The translations under genes were made by a program, and so were the position numbers. From Vibrio cidicii (lineage in GTDB: Bacteria > Pseudomonadota > Gammaproteobacteria > Enterobacterales > Vibrionaceae): a stretch of DNA of 64,000 nt. Numbering within the stretch: position 1 is the stretch's first letter; every line of letters begins with the position of its first letter. The notes beneath the pieces were generated by a model, which saw only the letters and a list, made by a program, of their open reading frames with translations, did no database searches and had not been told where the DNA came from. This document shows positions 8,322 through 18,560 of the stretch, in pieces. The DNA is taken from the NCBI RefSeq assembly GCF_009763805.1, contig NZ_CP046803.1:124001-188000 (forward strand), written 5' to 3'.

Positions 8322-10301
8322 CTAGCCTGCGTCTACTGTGGCGAACTGAGCGATCTCATCCAGCACTTCTGGGTTGGCCACAGCACCGAGGTTTTTCACT
8401 TCTTGCCCGTTCACGACCTGTTTCACCGCCAGTTCAACCAGTTTGCCAGAACGGGTGCGAGGAATATCACTGACCGGAAAAATTTGTTTCGGTACATGAC
8501 GTGGCGAGCAGTGTGACTTGAGCGAGGCGCGAATTTGCTGCGCAACACTCTCTGTAAACTCAAAACCCTGCGCCATTTTAACGAACAGCCAAATCTCTTC
8601 ATTGCGCTCATGAATCCGCCCGACCGCGATGGAGTCTTCGATGCCACTCAGTGCATTGACTTGCTGGTAGATCTCGGCAGTGCCGATACGCACCCCGCCG
8701 GGATTCAGAGTGGTATCACTGCGGCCATAGAACACCACACCGCCCGTTTGCGTCATCATCACATCATCGCCATGGTGCCAAACGTTAGGGTATTTTGCCC
8801 AGTAGGCGTGATGATATCGCTCGCCATCATCGTGCCAAAAACCAATCGGATAGTTTGGCAGAGCGTTGCGGCAAACCAACTCGCCGCGCTCGCCAATCAG
8901 TGGTGTTTGCTTATCGTCAAACACGGCGACGGCAACGCCAAGGCCTGCGCTTTGCACTTCGCCCCGATAGACTGGAGAGATAGGATTCCCCAGCACAAAG
9001 CAGCCGCAAATGTCTGTGCCGCCGGAAATCGATGCCAAGTGCAGATCCTGTTTAATGCTGCCGTAGACAAAATCGAACTGCTCTGGATAAAGTACCGAGC
9101 CAGTCGAGCAGAGTGTTTTTAGCGAGGTGAGCTGATGGAACAGGGCGGGCTCGTAAAAGGCTTGCTGCAATGCTTCTAAGTATTTAGCCGACGTGCCAAA
9201 TAGCGTCACGTTGTGCTCATCGACCATGTCCCACAGGACTGAATGCGTCGGATACACAGGACTACCATCGAAAATGACTAAGGTTGCACCGCTTGCGAGG
9301 GCCGAGACATGCCAGTTCCACATCATCCAGCCACAAGTGGTGTAGTAAAACACTCGATCGTCGGGCTGAATGTCACAATGCAGTTGATGCTCTTTGAGAT
9401 GGTTGAGAATGGTGCCGCCGACAGAATGAATAATACATTTCGGTTTGCCCGTCGTACCGGAAGAGTAGAGGATAAACAAAGGGTCGTTAAAGCCAATGCG
9501 TTCAAACTCAATCCCTTTGGGCTCATAATTTTCTAAAATCGCCGACCAAGTGGAGTAGTTACTGTTGTGAACCGCATCAGGTGCTTGTAGATACTCGATC
9601 TCACAGATGTTTACCAAGTCTGCTAAGTTTTTTTCAATTTCGCGGTTTTTTTCTGACATATCGAAGGTTTTTCCACTAAAGGAGTAACCGTCACAGCAGA
9701 ACAGGACTTTGGGTTTAACTTGGCCAAATCGCTCAAGAACACTGTCTACGCCAAAATCGGGTGAAGTTGATGTCCAAATCGCGCCTAAGCTGGTTGTTGC
9801 CAGCATCGCGACCACGGTTTCTGGCAGATAAGGCAGATAGCCAGCCACCACATCACCACGTCCTACGCCATTGCGGATAAGCCATTGCTGAATAACCGAC
9901 ACTTGATCGCACAACGCTTGCCAAGTGAGGCTGTCTTCCTCGCCACGTTCGTTACGAAAAATAATCGCAGGCTCGGCAGGTTTTTGGTAGGCCGAGGAGA
10001 GGAGATTTTCCGCATAATTGAGTTCCGCTTGTGGAAACCAAAGGTTGTCTCGATTCGCCGTATACGCTTGCCACTTCGGCTTTCCTTCTCCGATGATGCA
10101 ATCGCCCTGAAAACCGATCACATCGCAGTAATCCCAGACTTCCATCCAAAACTTTTTGTTCTCGACGATAGACCACTGATAGAGATCGGCAAAGCTGTCG
10201 ATCGCTTCGCCTTGCATATTGATGTGCTCAATGAATTTCTTCAGATTGCTGTTGGCCACTCGCTCTTTAGAAGGTGTCCAGATTGGGCTTGACGTTGTCA
10301 T
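8322..10301 (-). CDS. Acetoacetyl-CoA synthetase (acetoacetate-CoA ligase)
   Basis: Adenylate-forming enzyme that turns acetoacetate, ATP and CoA into acetoacetyl-CoA. Residues of the ANL superfamily are clear: the AMP-binding loop YSSGTTGKPKCI, the YYTTCGWMMWNW region, SGGTDICGCF and the hinge region YGRSDTTLNPGGVRIG. The C-terminal catalytic lysine region is RTRSGKLVELAVK. At 659 residues it matches the family, and the N-terminus (FWMEVWDY, NYAENLL) is typical of acetoacetate rather than acetate ligases. The start is ATG 10301, preceded by GAGAAGAAC. It is divergent from phhAB; acetoacetate is an end product of tyrosine breakdown, so the two units may share a purpose. Confidence 0.9.
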   Translation of the reverse strand: MTTSSPIWTPSKERVANSNLKKFIEHINMQGEAIDSFADLYQWSIVENKKFWMEVWDYCDVIGFQGDCIIGEGKPKWQAYTANRDNLWFPQAELNYAENLLSSAYQKPAEPAIIFRNERGEEDSLTWQALCDQVSVIQQWLIRNGVGRGDVVAGYLPYLPETVVAMLATTSLGAIWTSTSPDFGVDSVLERFGQVKPKVLFCCDGYSFSGKTFDMSEKNREIEKNLADLVNICEIEYLQAPDAVHNSNYSTWSAILENYEPKGIEFERIGFNDPLFILYSSGTTGKPKCIIHSVGGTILNHLKEHQLHCDIQPDDRVFYYTTCGWMMWNWHVSALASGATLVIFDGSPVYPTHSVLWDMVDEHNVTLFGTSAKYLEALQQAFYEPALFHQLTSLKTLCSTGSVLYPEQFDFVYGSIKQDLHLASISGGTDICGCFVLGNPISPVYRGEVQSAGLGVAVAVFDDKQTPLIGERGELVCRNALPNYPIGFWHDDGERYHHAYWAKYPNVWHHGDDVMMTQTGGVVFYGRSDTTLNPGGVRIGTAEIYQQVNALSGIEDSIAVGRIHERNEEIWLFVKMAQGFEFTESVAQQIRASLKSHCSPRHVPKQIFPVSDIPRTRSGKLVELAVKQVVNGQEVKNLGAVANPEVLDEIAQFATVDAG

Positions 10302-10417
10302 TGTTCTTCTCATTGTTAATCATTTATTAACATGACTAATTTTTAACCCAATAATGGGGAAAGTCAAACATTCAGACTCAATCCAGCTTATTGAATTGAA
10401 AGGGCTTGATCTGCTTA

Positions 10418-10435
10418 TGTAAAAAAAATGTTACA
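10418..10435. promoter_or_regulatory. Probable TyrR/PhhR box upstream of phhA
   Basis: TGTAAA, six bases, GTTACA: one mismatch from the TyrR consensus TGTAAA-N6-TTTACA. It lies about 95 bases before phhA in the divergent promoter region. Confidence 0.55.
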
Positions 10436-10498
10436 CGGAAAATTGACGGCAAAACCCGTACGAGGATTGGAAGCGTTGAGTTGAGAAGATAGGCTTTA

Positions 10499-10516
10499 TG
10501 TAAAGGAAATGTTAAC
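10499..10516. promoter_or_regulatory. Possible second, weaker TyrR-like box next to the phhA start
   Basis: TGTAAA, six bases, GTTAAC. The left half is perfect; the right half fits poorly. It ends 12 bases before the phhA ATG and partly overlaps the ribosome-site region, a position suited to repression if it is real. Confidence 0.3.
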
Positions 10517-10528
10517 CGGAGACGAGTA

Positions 10529-11320
10529 ATGGACGCCTATCATTCTAAAGCCGTTGATGAACAAGGGTATGTCGACTGGAGCCCAGAAGAAGACGCTATC
10601 TGGCGCGATCTATTTAGTCGGCAAATGGAAGTGATTCCTGGCAGGGCGTGCACGCCGTATCTGGACGGATTGCGTCTGCTCAACCTTTCTTCGCAGCGTG
10701 TTCCGCAATTGCCAGAGATTAACCAAGTGCTGCGCGACACCACAGGGTGGAGCGTTGAGCCCGTGCCTGCTTTGATAAACTTCGACCGTTTTTTCAATTT
10801 GCTGGCCAACAAAAAATTCCCGGTAGCGACCTTTTTGCGCCGTCGTGAAGAGTTCGATTACTTGCAGGAACCCGATTTCTTTCATGAGATCTTCGGTCAT
10901 TGCGCCATGCTGACGAATGCCAACTTTGCCAAGTTTACCGAAACTTATGGAAAACTTGGTTTTGCCGCCACGCCCAAACAGCGTGCATTTCTGGCTCGTT
11001 TGTACTGGTTTACGGTTGAGTTCGGCTTGGTTAAAGAACAGGGAGAGCTGAAAATCTATGGCGGCGGCATTCTCTCATCGCCTGGCGAGACTTTATATGC
11101 GCTAGATGATAGCCGGGCGCAGCGCCGACCTTTTGATATCCAAACGGTACTTCGCACCCCTTACCGAATTGATATTATGCAGCCCGCATACTACGTACTG
11201 GATGACATTTCTTGTCTGTTTGACCTAAGTCGACTCGATTTACTCAGTGAAGCGGATCTCGCGATCGAAGCGGGTCTACTCCCTCCACTTTTTCAACCAA
11301 AGGAAACTGAACATGCTTGA
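10529..11320 (+). CDS. phhA: Phenylalanine 4-monooxygenase
   Basis: Non-haem iron enzyme that hydroxylates phenylalanine to tyrosine using O2 and a tetrahydropterin. The 263 residues are the bacterial catalytic domain only. The iron ligands are visible as His119 and His124 (FFHEIFGH) and Glu164 (YWFTVEFGL). Other family segments are [11 protein letters not shown] and LPEINQVL. A strong ribosome site (GGAGACGAGTA) precedes the ATG. The gene overlaps phhB by eight bases, so the two are translated together. A TyrR-like box upstream suggests control by aromatic amino acids through a TyrR/PhhR regulator, as known for the Pseudomonas phh operon. Confidence 0.93.
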   Translation: MDAYHSKAVDEQGYVDWSPEEDAIWRDLFSRQMEVIPGRACTPYLDGLRLLNLSSQRVPQLPEINQVLRDTTGWSVEPVPALINFDRFFNLLANKKFPVATFLRRREEFDYLQEPDFFHEIFGHCAMLTNANFAKFTETYGKLGFAATPKQRAFLARLYWFTVEFGLVKEQGELKIYGGGILSSPGETLYALDDSRAQRRPFDIQTVLRTPYRIDIMQPAYYVLDDISCLFDLSRLDLLSEADLAIEAGLLPPLFQPKETEHA

Positions 11321-11645
11321 TGAATTGAAATGCGAAGCTTGCCATATTGATGCTATGCCCTTGAGCGATATGGAACAACAAACTCTGATCACTGAGTTGG
11401 AAGGTTGGCAATTGTTGCATCGTGATGGTATTGCGCAGCTTGAGAAGGTGTACAAGTTCAAGAACTTTATGCAGGCTTGGCAGTTTAGCAATCAAGTTGC
11501 AGAGCTAGCGGAACAAGAGTTCCACCATCCATCGATTTTGTTGGAGTGGGGCAAAGTCACCGTGACTTGGTGGAGCCATTCGATTAAAGGGCTGCACAAA
11601 AACGACTTTATCTGCGCAGCAAAGTGCGATCAGATCATCAAATAG
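11313..11645 (+). CDS. phhB: Pterin-4a-carbinolamine dehydratase
   Basis: Dehydrates the carbinolamine formed by PhhA so that the pterin cofactor can be recycled. The 110-residue protein shows the family signature [21 protein letters not shown], with the paired His and a later KGLHKNDF. The start at 11313 has AAGGAAACTGAAC upstream and lies inside the end of phhA. Longer upstream frames would overlap phhA deeply and lack a ribosome site. It forms a two-gene operon with phhA. Confidence 0.93.
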   Translation: MLDELKCEACHIDAMPLSDMEQQTLITELEGWQLLHRDGIAQLEKVYKFKNFMQAWQFSNQVAELAEQEFHHPSILLEWGKVTVTWWSHSIKGLHKNDFICAAKCDQIIK

Positions 11646-11776
11646 TTGTCACGATTTAGGGCGACATCGCAGTATCGATCTTCGCCCGGCTTGGCAGAGC
11701 AACCCTTCTCCGAAAGAGTGAAAACTCATGCCTGTTCTGTCGAGCCTTCTTTTCTTACGCTTTTCAATAGCGAGTT

Positions 11777-11810
11777 TGAAAAATGCTGACTCTCGCGGTG
11801 AGAGCCAGCT
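11777..11810 (-). terminator. Rho-independent terminator of the choice-of-anchor lipoprotein gene
   Basis: On the minus strand GCTGGCTCTC pairs with GAGAGTCAGC (one mismatch) and is followed by ATTTTTC. It lies 40 bases past the stop. Confidence 0.65.
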
Positions 11811-11849
11811 TTGCTATAAAGAGCTATAAAAATGTTTTCGATTCAACGG

Positions 11850-13620
11850 CTAAAAATCTAGGCGATACACAGAGGTCGTGCCACTGACTTCATTGCCAAC
11901 CGCCAGCAGATGTTGCCCCTGACGTTGGAAGTAACGAATGGATTCTGGCCCGAGATCACCTGCCAACGGATTGTACTGGTCGTTGGTGCATTCACCGTCT
12001 TTGTTGGTTTGGCTACACACGGGCTGAGAGTAATCGCGATGGTTGACGTAAGTGATAAACATGGCATCGTGTGGCTGGCTGACATCATAAACTATGATGC
12101 CCCCTTGGCGCTCTAAACCGATGAAGGCGTAGGTACGGCCATTGATTTTGGCCACTTCGATCGCCTCAGGCTCGATACCTTTGTCATCACTGCGATCATC
12201 CGCACTACGATTGCTATCGTTACTGCTGTTGAAGTTTTCCCCCTCCATCATCGAGGCGATTTGAGCGAAACTGGTCACCACTGTCAAAGATTAACTCGCC
12301 GTGTTCATCCCAAATGGAAAATGAGCGTGCGCCATAAGTGAGTAGTGTCTCGTTGGCGGCGACTTTTCCATCTGGTTTGATGAATTTCAAGCGTGCCAAT
12401 TGTTTGTTGTCTTTCAGTGCATCCGCCAGCGGATGTTTGTCATCGACTTTCAGTTTTTTGCCACGCACTTCATCAATGTGGCTAATACAAAAGCCCAATT
12501 TGTTGCTGTAGGCATCGGTGGAGCGATAGTCCTCTTCTTGCCAAGAGAAGCCCAGTTCATCGCAGCGGCTTTGCGTTGTCTCGATACCGTATTCGCGGCC
12601 ATCGCCTTCGTTAGCAGAAAGAATGTAAGTTTTGCCCTCGGCTTGATAACTGGTGATGCTGTCTGGCATATACAAGCCACTTAACTGAGGATATGCACGG
12701 AAATTGCCGATCTTTTTATCTTTGTTTGACGCATCTAGCTGTGCATTGGACCAAGATTTCTCTCCCAAAGGGGCAATTTTCTCGATACGCGCGGAAGCAA
12801 CATCAATGATCGCTATGGCGTTGTTCTCTTGCAGGGAGACATACAGTTTGCCGTTATCGGCGAACGTTAAATATTCCGGTTCGATGTCTTGTGCTGGGGT
12901 TGCGTTGCGGCCAGATATTCGCACGTTCTCAATCTCATCACGCCGCTTTTCATTAAATGCTTTGAAATCAATTTGTTGCACTTTAGCTTGCGTTGGCCCG
13001 TTAGCAAGGTCGATCAAGGTGATGCTGCCCTCAGGGTCGACTTGGTAGTCACCGCTGGGTTCGCCTTCGTTCGCACTGGCGATATAGCGGCCATCTTTGG
13101 AAAAGCTTACCATGTCGGGTAGCGCACCAGCCGGATAAGTGGTAATGAGTGTCAAATCGGACGAGCGGTACAGAGCGATAATTCCGTTAGCCTGCTTGTT
13201 GGCATTTTCTACCGCGACCGCCACTAACCCGTTGTGGGTAGCAACACTATTGGCTGCGCCAATCTCAATACCAGCGGATTTCCCAGCGCTGGCCAACTCA
13301 ATGTGACCAAGTAAGAAAGGCTGGTTATGTTCATCAAGACCCAACACATCGACTAAACCGGCTTTGGCGTTGACCACGTAAAGTTTGTCGGTACAAGAGT
13401 CGTAACTGACAATCTCTGCCGCGCTTGAGGCAAAAGGAGCCTGTGCAATGTAACGTCCGAGGTAGGTTAAACCGCTCAATGACATCTCAGTACTTGGAAT
13501 GCTGGTCGTGACTTGGCAAGCAGATGCCAGCTCACTCGAAGCGGCTGTTTGCTGCTGTTGAGCACAGCCAGAGAGCAGAATAAGCGCCGTTAGAGCGGCC
13601 AAGGGCGAAACACGTGTCAT
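11850..13620 (-). CDS. Choice-of-anchor I (alkaline phosphatase-like) lipoprotein, beta-propeller (one +1 frameshift)
   Basis: Exported lipoprotein of the family with a choice-of-anchor I domain. Members are often labelled alkaline phosphatase-like, but the activity here is unproven. The signal peptide ends in the lipobox LLLSGC. Propeller repeats follow, such as VSFSKDGRYIASANEGEPSGDY, EPEYLTFADNGKLYVSLQENNAIAIIDV and PDSITSYQAEGKTYILSANEGDGREY. The frame breaks at GTTTC (GAAAC on the plus strand at 12267-12271). Removing one T gives SGDQFAQIASMMEGENFNSS and a 589-residue protein ending GTTSVYRLDF. The C-terminal block GPESIRYF...GHLLAVGNEVSGTT is typical. It stands alone, divergent from hopJ. 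Confidence 0.8.
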
Positions 13621-13729
13621 AGAAAACTCCTTTTGATAAATGACTTGATTAACCGCAAGAATCTATTTAGTTTCTGTGACAGTTAAACAGGAGATAGATG
13701 AAACTATTGTTTCAGTAAAAGGAAATCAG

Positions 13730-14074
13730 ATGACACTAAATGCACTGCTCGAAAAACTGCAATCGGCCCCGAATAGCGTTGAGTTTGATCACGTGATTGA
13801 GGTAATCGACGCCAACTACCACTTTACTCCCAGCGCTTTTCGTAACGGTGAGTGCGAGAACCAAGTAGGGCAGAACAATGGATCTTGTAAGATCTTCTCA
13901 TTTGCTCAGCTACATGGCCTCAGTGTGCCGCAAACCTTAGCCTGTTTTGGCCGTTTCTATCGTGAAGATGTGCTGCAGTATCCGGATAATCTCGATCATC
14001 AGAATATCCGCAACTTTATGCGTTTTGGTTGGAAGGAAGTGGTGTTTGAAAGCCAAGCATTAAGCGCAAAATAG
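13730..14074 (+). CDS. HopJ type III effector family protein
   Basis: Protein of 114 residues in the HopJ family, named after a Pseudomonas syringae effector but widespread in bacteria without that secretion system. Function in Vibrio is unknown. Conserved segments are the FDHVIEVIDANYHFTPSAF start, NGECENQVGQNNGSCK, and the core LACFGRFYREDVLQYP with IRNFMRFGW. The ATG at 13730 has AAAAGGAAATC upstream; an earlier ATG-like start at 13676 lacks such a site. No secretion signal is seen. The terminator follows at 14129-14161. Confidence 0.8.
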   Translation: MTLNALLEKLQSAPNSVEFDHVIEVIDANYHFTPSAFRNGECENQVGQNNGSCKIFSFAQLHGLSVPQTLACFGRFYREDVLQYPDNLDHQNIRNFMRFGWKEVVFESQALSAK

Positions 14075-14128
14075 CGTTTTTATCGCGGGCTTAACCGAGC
14101 CGCTTTTTGATCACACTAGGGTAAAAAT

Positions 14129-14161
14129 AAAGCCCCCCTTTCTCTCAGGGAGGCTTTTTTT
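14129..14161 (+). terminator. Rho-independent terminator of the hopJ-family gene
   Basis: AAAGCC-CCCT pairs with AGGG-GGCTTT around a short loop and is followed by seven T residues. Confidence 0.8.
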
Positions 14162-14405
14162 GATCTTGGGTTTTGAATAAAAACTCAAAACGATCCCCAG
14201 GTTGGCTGGTTCTTCTCTTCAATGCAGAGAGATTTTGATTTTAATTTACATTAAAAATCAGTTAGATATAAAAAATCATGAGAAATTCATCGCAAATATG
14301 ACTCTTTGTCATAAAAATTTAATCTTGTTATGGATTGAGAATTGGTGAGGAATTAATCATATTGTCAACATGATGTCGAAAACAATAATAAAGAGGAGAT
14401 TGGAT
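14162..14405. other. AT-rich promoter region of the small membrane protein
   Basis: Low-GC stretch with no coherent reading frame. It presumably drives the 32-residue gene at 14406. No repeat or clear operator was seen. Confidence 0.4.
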
Positions 14406-14504
14406 ATGCATCATGAAATGATTCAACCTACACACTTTGGCGTAATCGGCCGTACTTGTCTCTTGTCTCTGATTATTGTTGTCAGCGTCATGAGCCTGAT
14501 TTAG
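14406..14504 (+). CDS. Single-span membrane miniprotein of 32 residues, unknown
   Basis: ATG at 14406 after a strong ribosome site (AAGAGGAGATTGGAT), and TAG at 14502. The sequence MHHEMIQPTHFGVIGRTC is followed by a hydrophobic run (LLSLIIVVSVMSLI) that reaches the stop, so one membrane helix with a cytoplasmic or periplasmic head is likely. A perfect terminator follows 27 bases later, so this is an independent short transcript. I do not recognise the family; it is reminiscent of other enterobacterial membrane miniproteins only in shape. Confidence 0.6.
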   Translation: MHHEMIQPTHFGVIGRTCLLSLIIVVSVMSLI

Positions 14505-14529
14505 GTCGCTCATTTTAGTTAAAGCATGT

Positions 14530-14561
14530 TGAGGGCTCCTTGTGGAGCCCTTTGTGTTTTT
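14530..14561 (+). terminator. Rho-independent terminator of the membrane miniprotein gene
   Basis: AGGGCTCC (14532-14539), loop TTGT, GGAGCCCT (14544-14551), then TTGTGTTTTT. It may also stop the convergent transporter transcript. Confidence 0.8.
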
Positions 14562-14563
14562 GC

Positions 14564-15817
14564 TTACACCATAGAGAACAAAAGTGCGGATACAGCCAGC
14601 AGGCCACTAAGCAGAGTAAACCAAGTACTCAGTTTATGGCGGTATTGACGCAGGGCGTCGATTTTGTAAATCGCGTACACAGGCATGATAAAGAGGATCA
14701 TGGCGATCACTGGCCCTGATAGGGTTTCCATCATGCCGAGGATACTTGGGTTGATGACAGCCGCAATCCAAATGGAAACAAATAGCACCACGATGGTGAC
14801 TTTGTCAGCGCTGTTGTTACTGATGCACGCATGTTTGGTGATAAGGCCATTGAGACTTTCCCGCGCGCCCAAGAAGTGCCCCAAAAACGAGGACGTAATG
14901 GCGATGAAGGCAACTAGAGGGCCAAACGTGGCGATAAATGGGTTGTTGGTGGCGTTGGCTAGGTAAGAAAGTACCGAGACATTTTGCGCTTTCGCTTCGG
15001 CGAGCTGTTCTGGGGAAAGTGCCAGCACGCAAGAGAAGACAAACAGCAGCACAAAAGCAATCAGCATCACGCTGGTGCGCTTTAGGATCTGTTCCGATTT
15101 TTTCTCAGCGTGCTCTGCGTAATGGCGACGCTGTACATTGGCAAAGCTGGAAATTGCCGCAGCGTGGCTAAAAGAGAACACCACAACGGGCACGGCAAGC
15201 CATACCGTTTGCATGAAATCAACGCTGCTCGGTATCGTCAATGATGGCAACTGCCAATCTGGGATCAAATAGAAAGACAAAAATGCCAGAATGGCGGCCA
15301 GCGGATAAACCATTACCGCAAAGGCTTTGAGCATCAGCTTTTCTCCGCCGAGCATGATGGCGATTAAGCTCGCGACCAATACGCCGGAGAGTAGCACGCG
15401 TGGCAATGACGCCATGCCCGCTTGGTTGACCATAAAACTATCGACCGTGTTGGTAATGCCAACGCCATAGATGAGCAGAATAGGGAAAATAGACAAAAAG
15501 TAGAGCAGTGAAATCAAACGGCCGGCTTGGCTGCCAAAGTGTTCTTCCACCACGTCGGTGAAGTCCGCGTTGCGCTGTTGAGAAGAAAGGACAAAGCGTG
15601 CTAATCCCCGGTGGCCAAGAAAGGTCATGGGAAATGCGACCAGTGCCATCAGCATCAGAGGCCAGAAACCACCAATGCCTAAGTTGATTGGCAGAAACAA
15701 AATGCCCGCTCCTACTGCGGTGCCGAAGAGGCTCAGTACCCAATGGGTATCGTGTTTGGACCAAGTGCCAGTTTGTGCCTGATCACTAAAATTTAACGTT
15801 TCTCGAGATTCTTTCAC
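14564..15817 (-). CDS. SdaC/TdcC-like amino acid permease (HAAAP family)
   Basis: Inner-membrane proton- or sodium-coupled amino acid importer. Family members SdaC and TdcC carry serine and threonine; aromatic carriers are more distant. The 417 residues hold eleven hydrophobic segments. The first, LFGTAVGAGILFLPINLGIGG, is the family hallmark. Others are AVPVVVFSFSHAAAISSFANVQRRHY and SSFLGHFLGARESLNGLI. There is no neighbouring serine or threonine deaminase, so the substrate is inferred from family only. It is convergent with the miniprotein gene, sharing the gap at 14505-14563. Confidence 0.83.
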   Translation of the reverse strand: MKESRETLNFSDQAQTGTWSKHDTHWVLSLFGTAVGAGILFLPINLGIGGFWPLMLMALVAFPMTFLGHRGLARFVLSSQQRNADFTDVVEEHFGSQAGRLISLLYFLSIFPILLIYGVGITNTVDSFMVNQAGMASLPRVLLSGVLVASLIAIMLGGEKLMLKAFAVMVYPLAAILAFLSFYLIPDWQLPSLTIPSSVDFMQTVWLAVPVVVFSFSHAAAISSFANVQRRHYAEHAEKKSEQILKRTSVMLIAFVLLFVFSCVLALSPEQLAEAKAQNVSVLSYLANATNNPFIATFGPLVAFIAITSSFLGHFLGARESLNGLITKHACISNNSADKVTIVVLFVSIWIAAVINPSILGMMETLSGPVIAMILFIMPVYAIYKIDALRQYRHKLSTWFTLLSGLLAVSALLFSMV

Positions 15818-16092
15818 TTTAATACTGCCTTTGTGAAAATAATAATTTCGCGAATGTTATACATTTTAGTTTGATATATCACATGGACAAGCTAGCGATA
15901 TCTGCTGCAGAACGGCAGATTATGTAAATTATCTGCTTGCTATTTTTTCGGCAAAATAGAGATAAGAACTGAGTGTGTGTCAATATCCAGTTTAATATTG
16001 CAAATATTTGTTATTTTTTGGATGTTGGTGTTGCATTCAAAGTGGCGAAAAAGCCAACACATTTGGGCGGTTGGTCGGGGAAATGGGTTGCT
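15818..16092. other. Intergenic region between the permease and the EAL gene
   Basis: AT-rich sequence of about 275 bases that must hold the permease promoter. No reading frame with a ribosome site, and no clear T-tailed hairpin for the EAL gene, was found. Confidence 0.4.
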
Positions 16093-18304
16093 TTAGATGG
16101 TTCTGCCTGTTTGACAACGTTTTAAATGGCTCAGCAGTGGCAGCGGTTTGGCAATGCCAAAACCTTGTGCGTAGTCGATCCCTAAATCACACAAAATGTC
16201 GGCGTGTTGCTCAGATTCGACAAACTCAGCGACCGTGGTCAAGTTCATGGTTTTTGCGACCTGACTGATCGCTTGGACGATGGTTTTGTCCCTATCACTG
16301 TGGGTAATTTCTTGGACAAACGAACCGTCAATTTTGATGATGTCCAAAGGCAAACGGCGCAAATAATCAAAGCTGGCGTAACCGGTGCCAAAGTCATCCA
16401 GTGCAATAGTGCAACCGATTTTACGCAACTGCTCAATGGCAAGAATCGCTTGTGCCTCATCGCGTAATGCATCCGATTCGGTGATCTCAAAGCAGATTTT
16501 GTCCAGCGGCACACCGTATTGCTGAGCTAAGGAAACGACCTCTTTGACTAGGCTATCATCACTGAGCGCTTTGGCGGTGAGATTAATTGAGCAGCGGCCG
16601 ATACTCTGCCAGTTATCGACAAATCGACTCAGGCTGATAAAAGTGTGGCTGACAACCCACTTGTCGAGTTCCACTTCCAAACCAAATTCGTTGATGAGCG
16701 GGAAAAACTCCGCTGGTGACATCATCGTCTGACCGTCGACTTTAAGCCGCAGTAGTACCTCGAAGTACTCTTCTTTTAAGCGTCCGTGTAGGTTACGATA
16801 GGGTTGGCAATAAAGTTCAAACTGATTGTTTTTAAAGCAGTTTTGAATGAAGTTGAGCTTTTCTAATTCGGAATATGGTGTGGTGTGCTGGTTAAGCCAT
16901 TTGATGTCCGTTTGCGCATCACTGTACTGTTCACACAGTGATGAGACCAAGCTTTCCAGATCTTGATCGTACTTTAAGTCAGTACAATGAATCGTCCGTT
17001 TGACGAGGCTAATCGAGGTATCTTGAAAGTAAAAATGGAACTGATCAAGCAGACGGATCAGGCTCTTTAGCTCGGAATTGAGATACGGTAGACGTGGCAC
17101 GTAGCAAACCAAGCCTTCAGAAAAAGGTGGTAGGTAGCAGCGTTTAATGTACTGAGTTTTCTCGTTGAGGTAGTGGCTCAGTTGTTTGATCAGTTGCGCG
17201 CGGCCTCGATGCCCCAAACTGCTCAGCTTGGAAACGGTCGGGGTCAGATTGATGAAAATGAGCACCACGTGACCACTTTGTTCGATATCTTCACGCATCT
17301 GCGCGAGATTAAACAGCCCAGTATAAGGGTCTATCCGCTCGCGGACGATCGCTTCGCGGGTAGTGAGGTAGTTTTTGATCGAGTGCGCACCAAGCATAAA
17401 CATCAAGGCGGTCATGACAAACAAAACCAGCAAAATACCGTAGAAATGGCGCTCAGAGAGGATGCCTTGATTGAGGCGGCTCACGCCGTCTTCGATCGTC
17501 AGTAGCAAGACAAAAGTTGCAAACAGCACCGGCCGAACAAGGCCATACTTACCAATGCCGACGCCCACCAGACAGATCAACAGCAGCGACATGGTGTCGC
17601 GATAGAGCGAGCTTTCACCAAACAGGGTGAAGACACAGACCAGAAACGCAGATGGTAAACCACAAGCGGTAGTGATAGCTGGTGAGGCTGTCTTCATGCA
17701 TCGCTTTGTCGAGTTGGATGTAAGGCGCCTTACTTCCCTCGGCGAGATAATGGATCACCAGCGTAAACAAGGGCGTTAATACCAACTGTGTCAATGCGCC
17801 GCTGAGCACGGAATAAAATAGAAACTGAATATCAAACTGCGCTACCGCACCAAAATAGTCACTGATGCTGATCAAAAGCAGACTATTGGCGATGGGGTAA
17901 GCGAGCCCCAACACAAGAATGTAATAGACCAGTCTTAACGGAAAGTTATGTGCATCAAAACTTTGGATAATTCGCTGATAAATGGTGGAAAATAGCAGCG
18001 GGATTGCAGGCAAAGCAGTTGAGAAAAGCAGGGTAATCACTAATGCTCGATGAGAAAAATAGCTGTAGTAAAACAGCAATCCACAGACCACGCCGGGAAT
18101 CACGCGCCATGAATATTTGAGGAAAATCGCCATGATGAAGGCGGCGGTGAAGGAGAGCACGTGGACCTGATCGGCTTGCACCACATAGAAATTGGATAAA
18201 AAGAAACTGCACTGAATAGCAACAAACACCAAGATTTGGCAAAGCAGAAAACGACGGTTTTGCGTAATATCCTTGGCGAAAAACGATCTCAGTGACGACA
18301 ACAT
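16093..18304 (-). CDS. Membrane-anchored EAL-domain protein with degenerate GGDEF (one +1 frameshift)
   Basis: Putative cyclic-di-GMP phosphodiesterase. The start MLSSLRSFFAKD at 18304 has AGGAAC upstream. About eight membrane segments form an N-terminal sensor region of MASE type. The frame breaks at GTTTC (GAAAC on the plus strand, 17643-17647); removing one T joins WFTICV to LVCVFTLFGESS and yields 736 residues. A GGDEF-like segment follows (RIDPYTGLFNLAQM) but lacks a recognisable GGDEF active loop. The EAL domain has EVLLRL in place of EALLR, SINLTAKAL, EITESDAL, DDFGTGYASF and KIDGSFVQ, so most metal ligands remain. It is probably an active hydrolase or a cyclic-di-GMP sensor. Confidence 0.83.
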
Positions 18305-18525
18305 GTAAGTTCCTGAAAGTGTGCGCAGCGGTGGGTGATGCCGCCAAACCTTGCTTATAACTCGTTTTATTTTAGTGGCGAATGGCACACTGTTTGCGGC
18401 GCATTGTACAAAAAGTAGCGAAAATGACCAAAGCAATGTTGATGATTTCAACAACACTGTCACGAAAGTTGTCAAAGAAAAGAGTTGGTTTGGCTAGGCG
18501 CACAAGGAAGAGTGGTGTGTGACGG

Positions 18526-18549
18526 GAAAAAGGAGGGCATTCGCCCTCC
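18526..18549 (-). terminator. Rho-independent terminator of the tldE-tldD operon
   Basis: GGAGGGC (18532-18538) pairs with GCCCTCC (18543-18549); on the minus strand it is followed by TTTTTC. Confidence 0.8.
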
Positions 18550-18560
18550 AAGCAGTGATT

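Noticed and set aside
8535..9122. 195-codon plus-strand frame within the acetoacetyl-CoA synthetase gene
   Set aside because: Antisense to conserved motifs of the synthetase.
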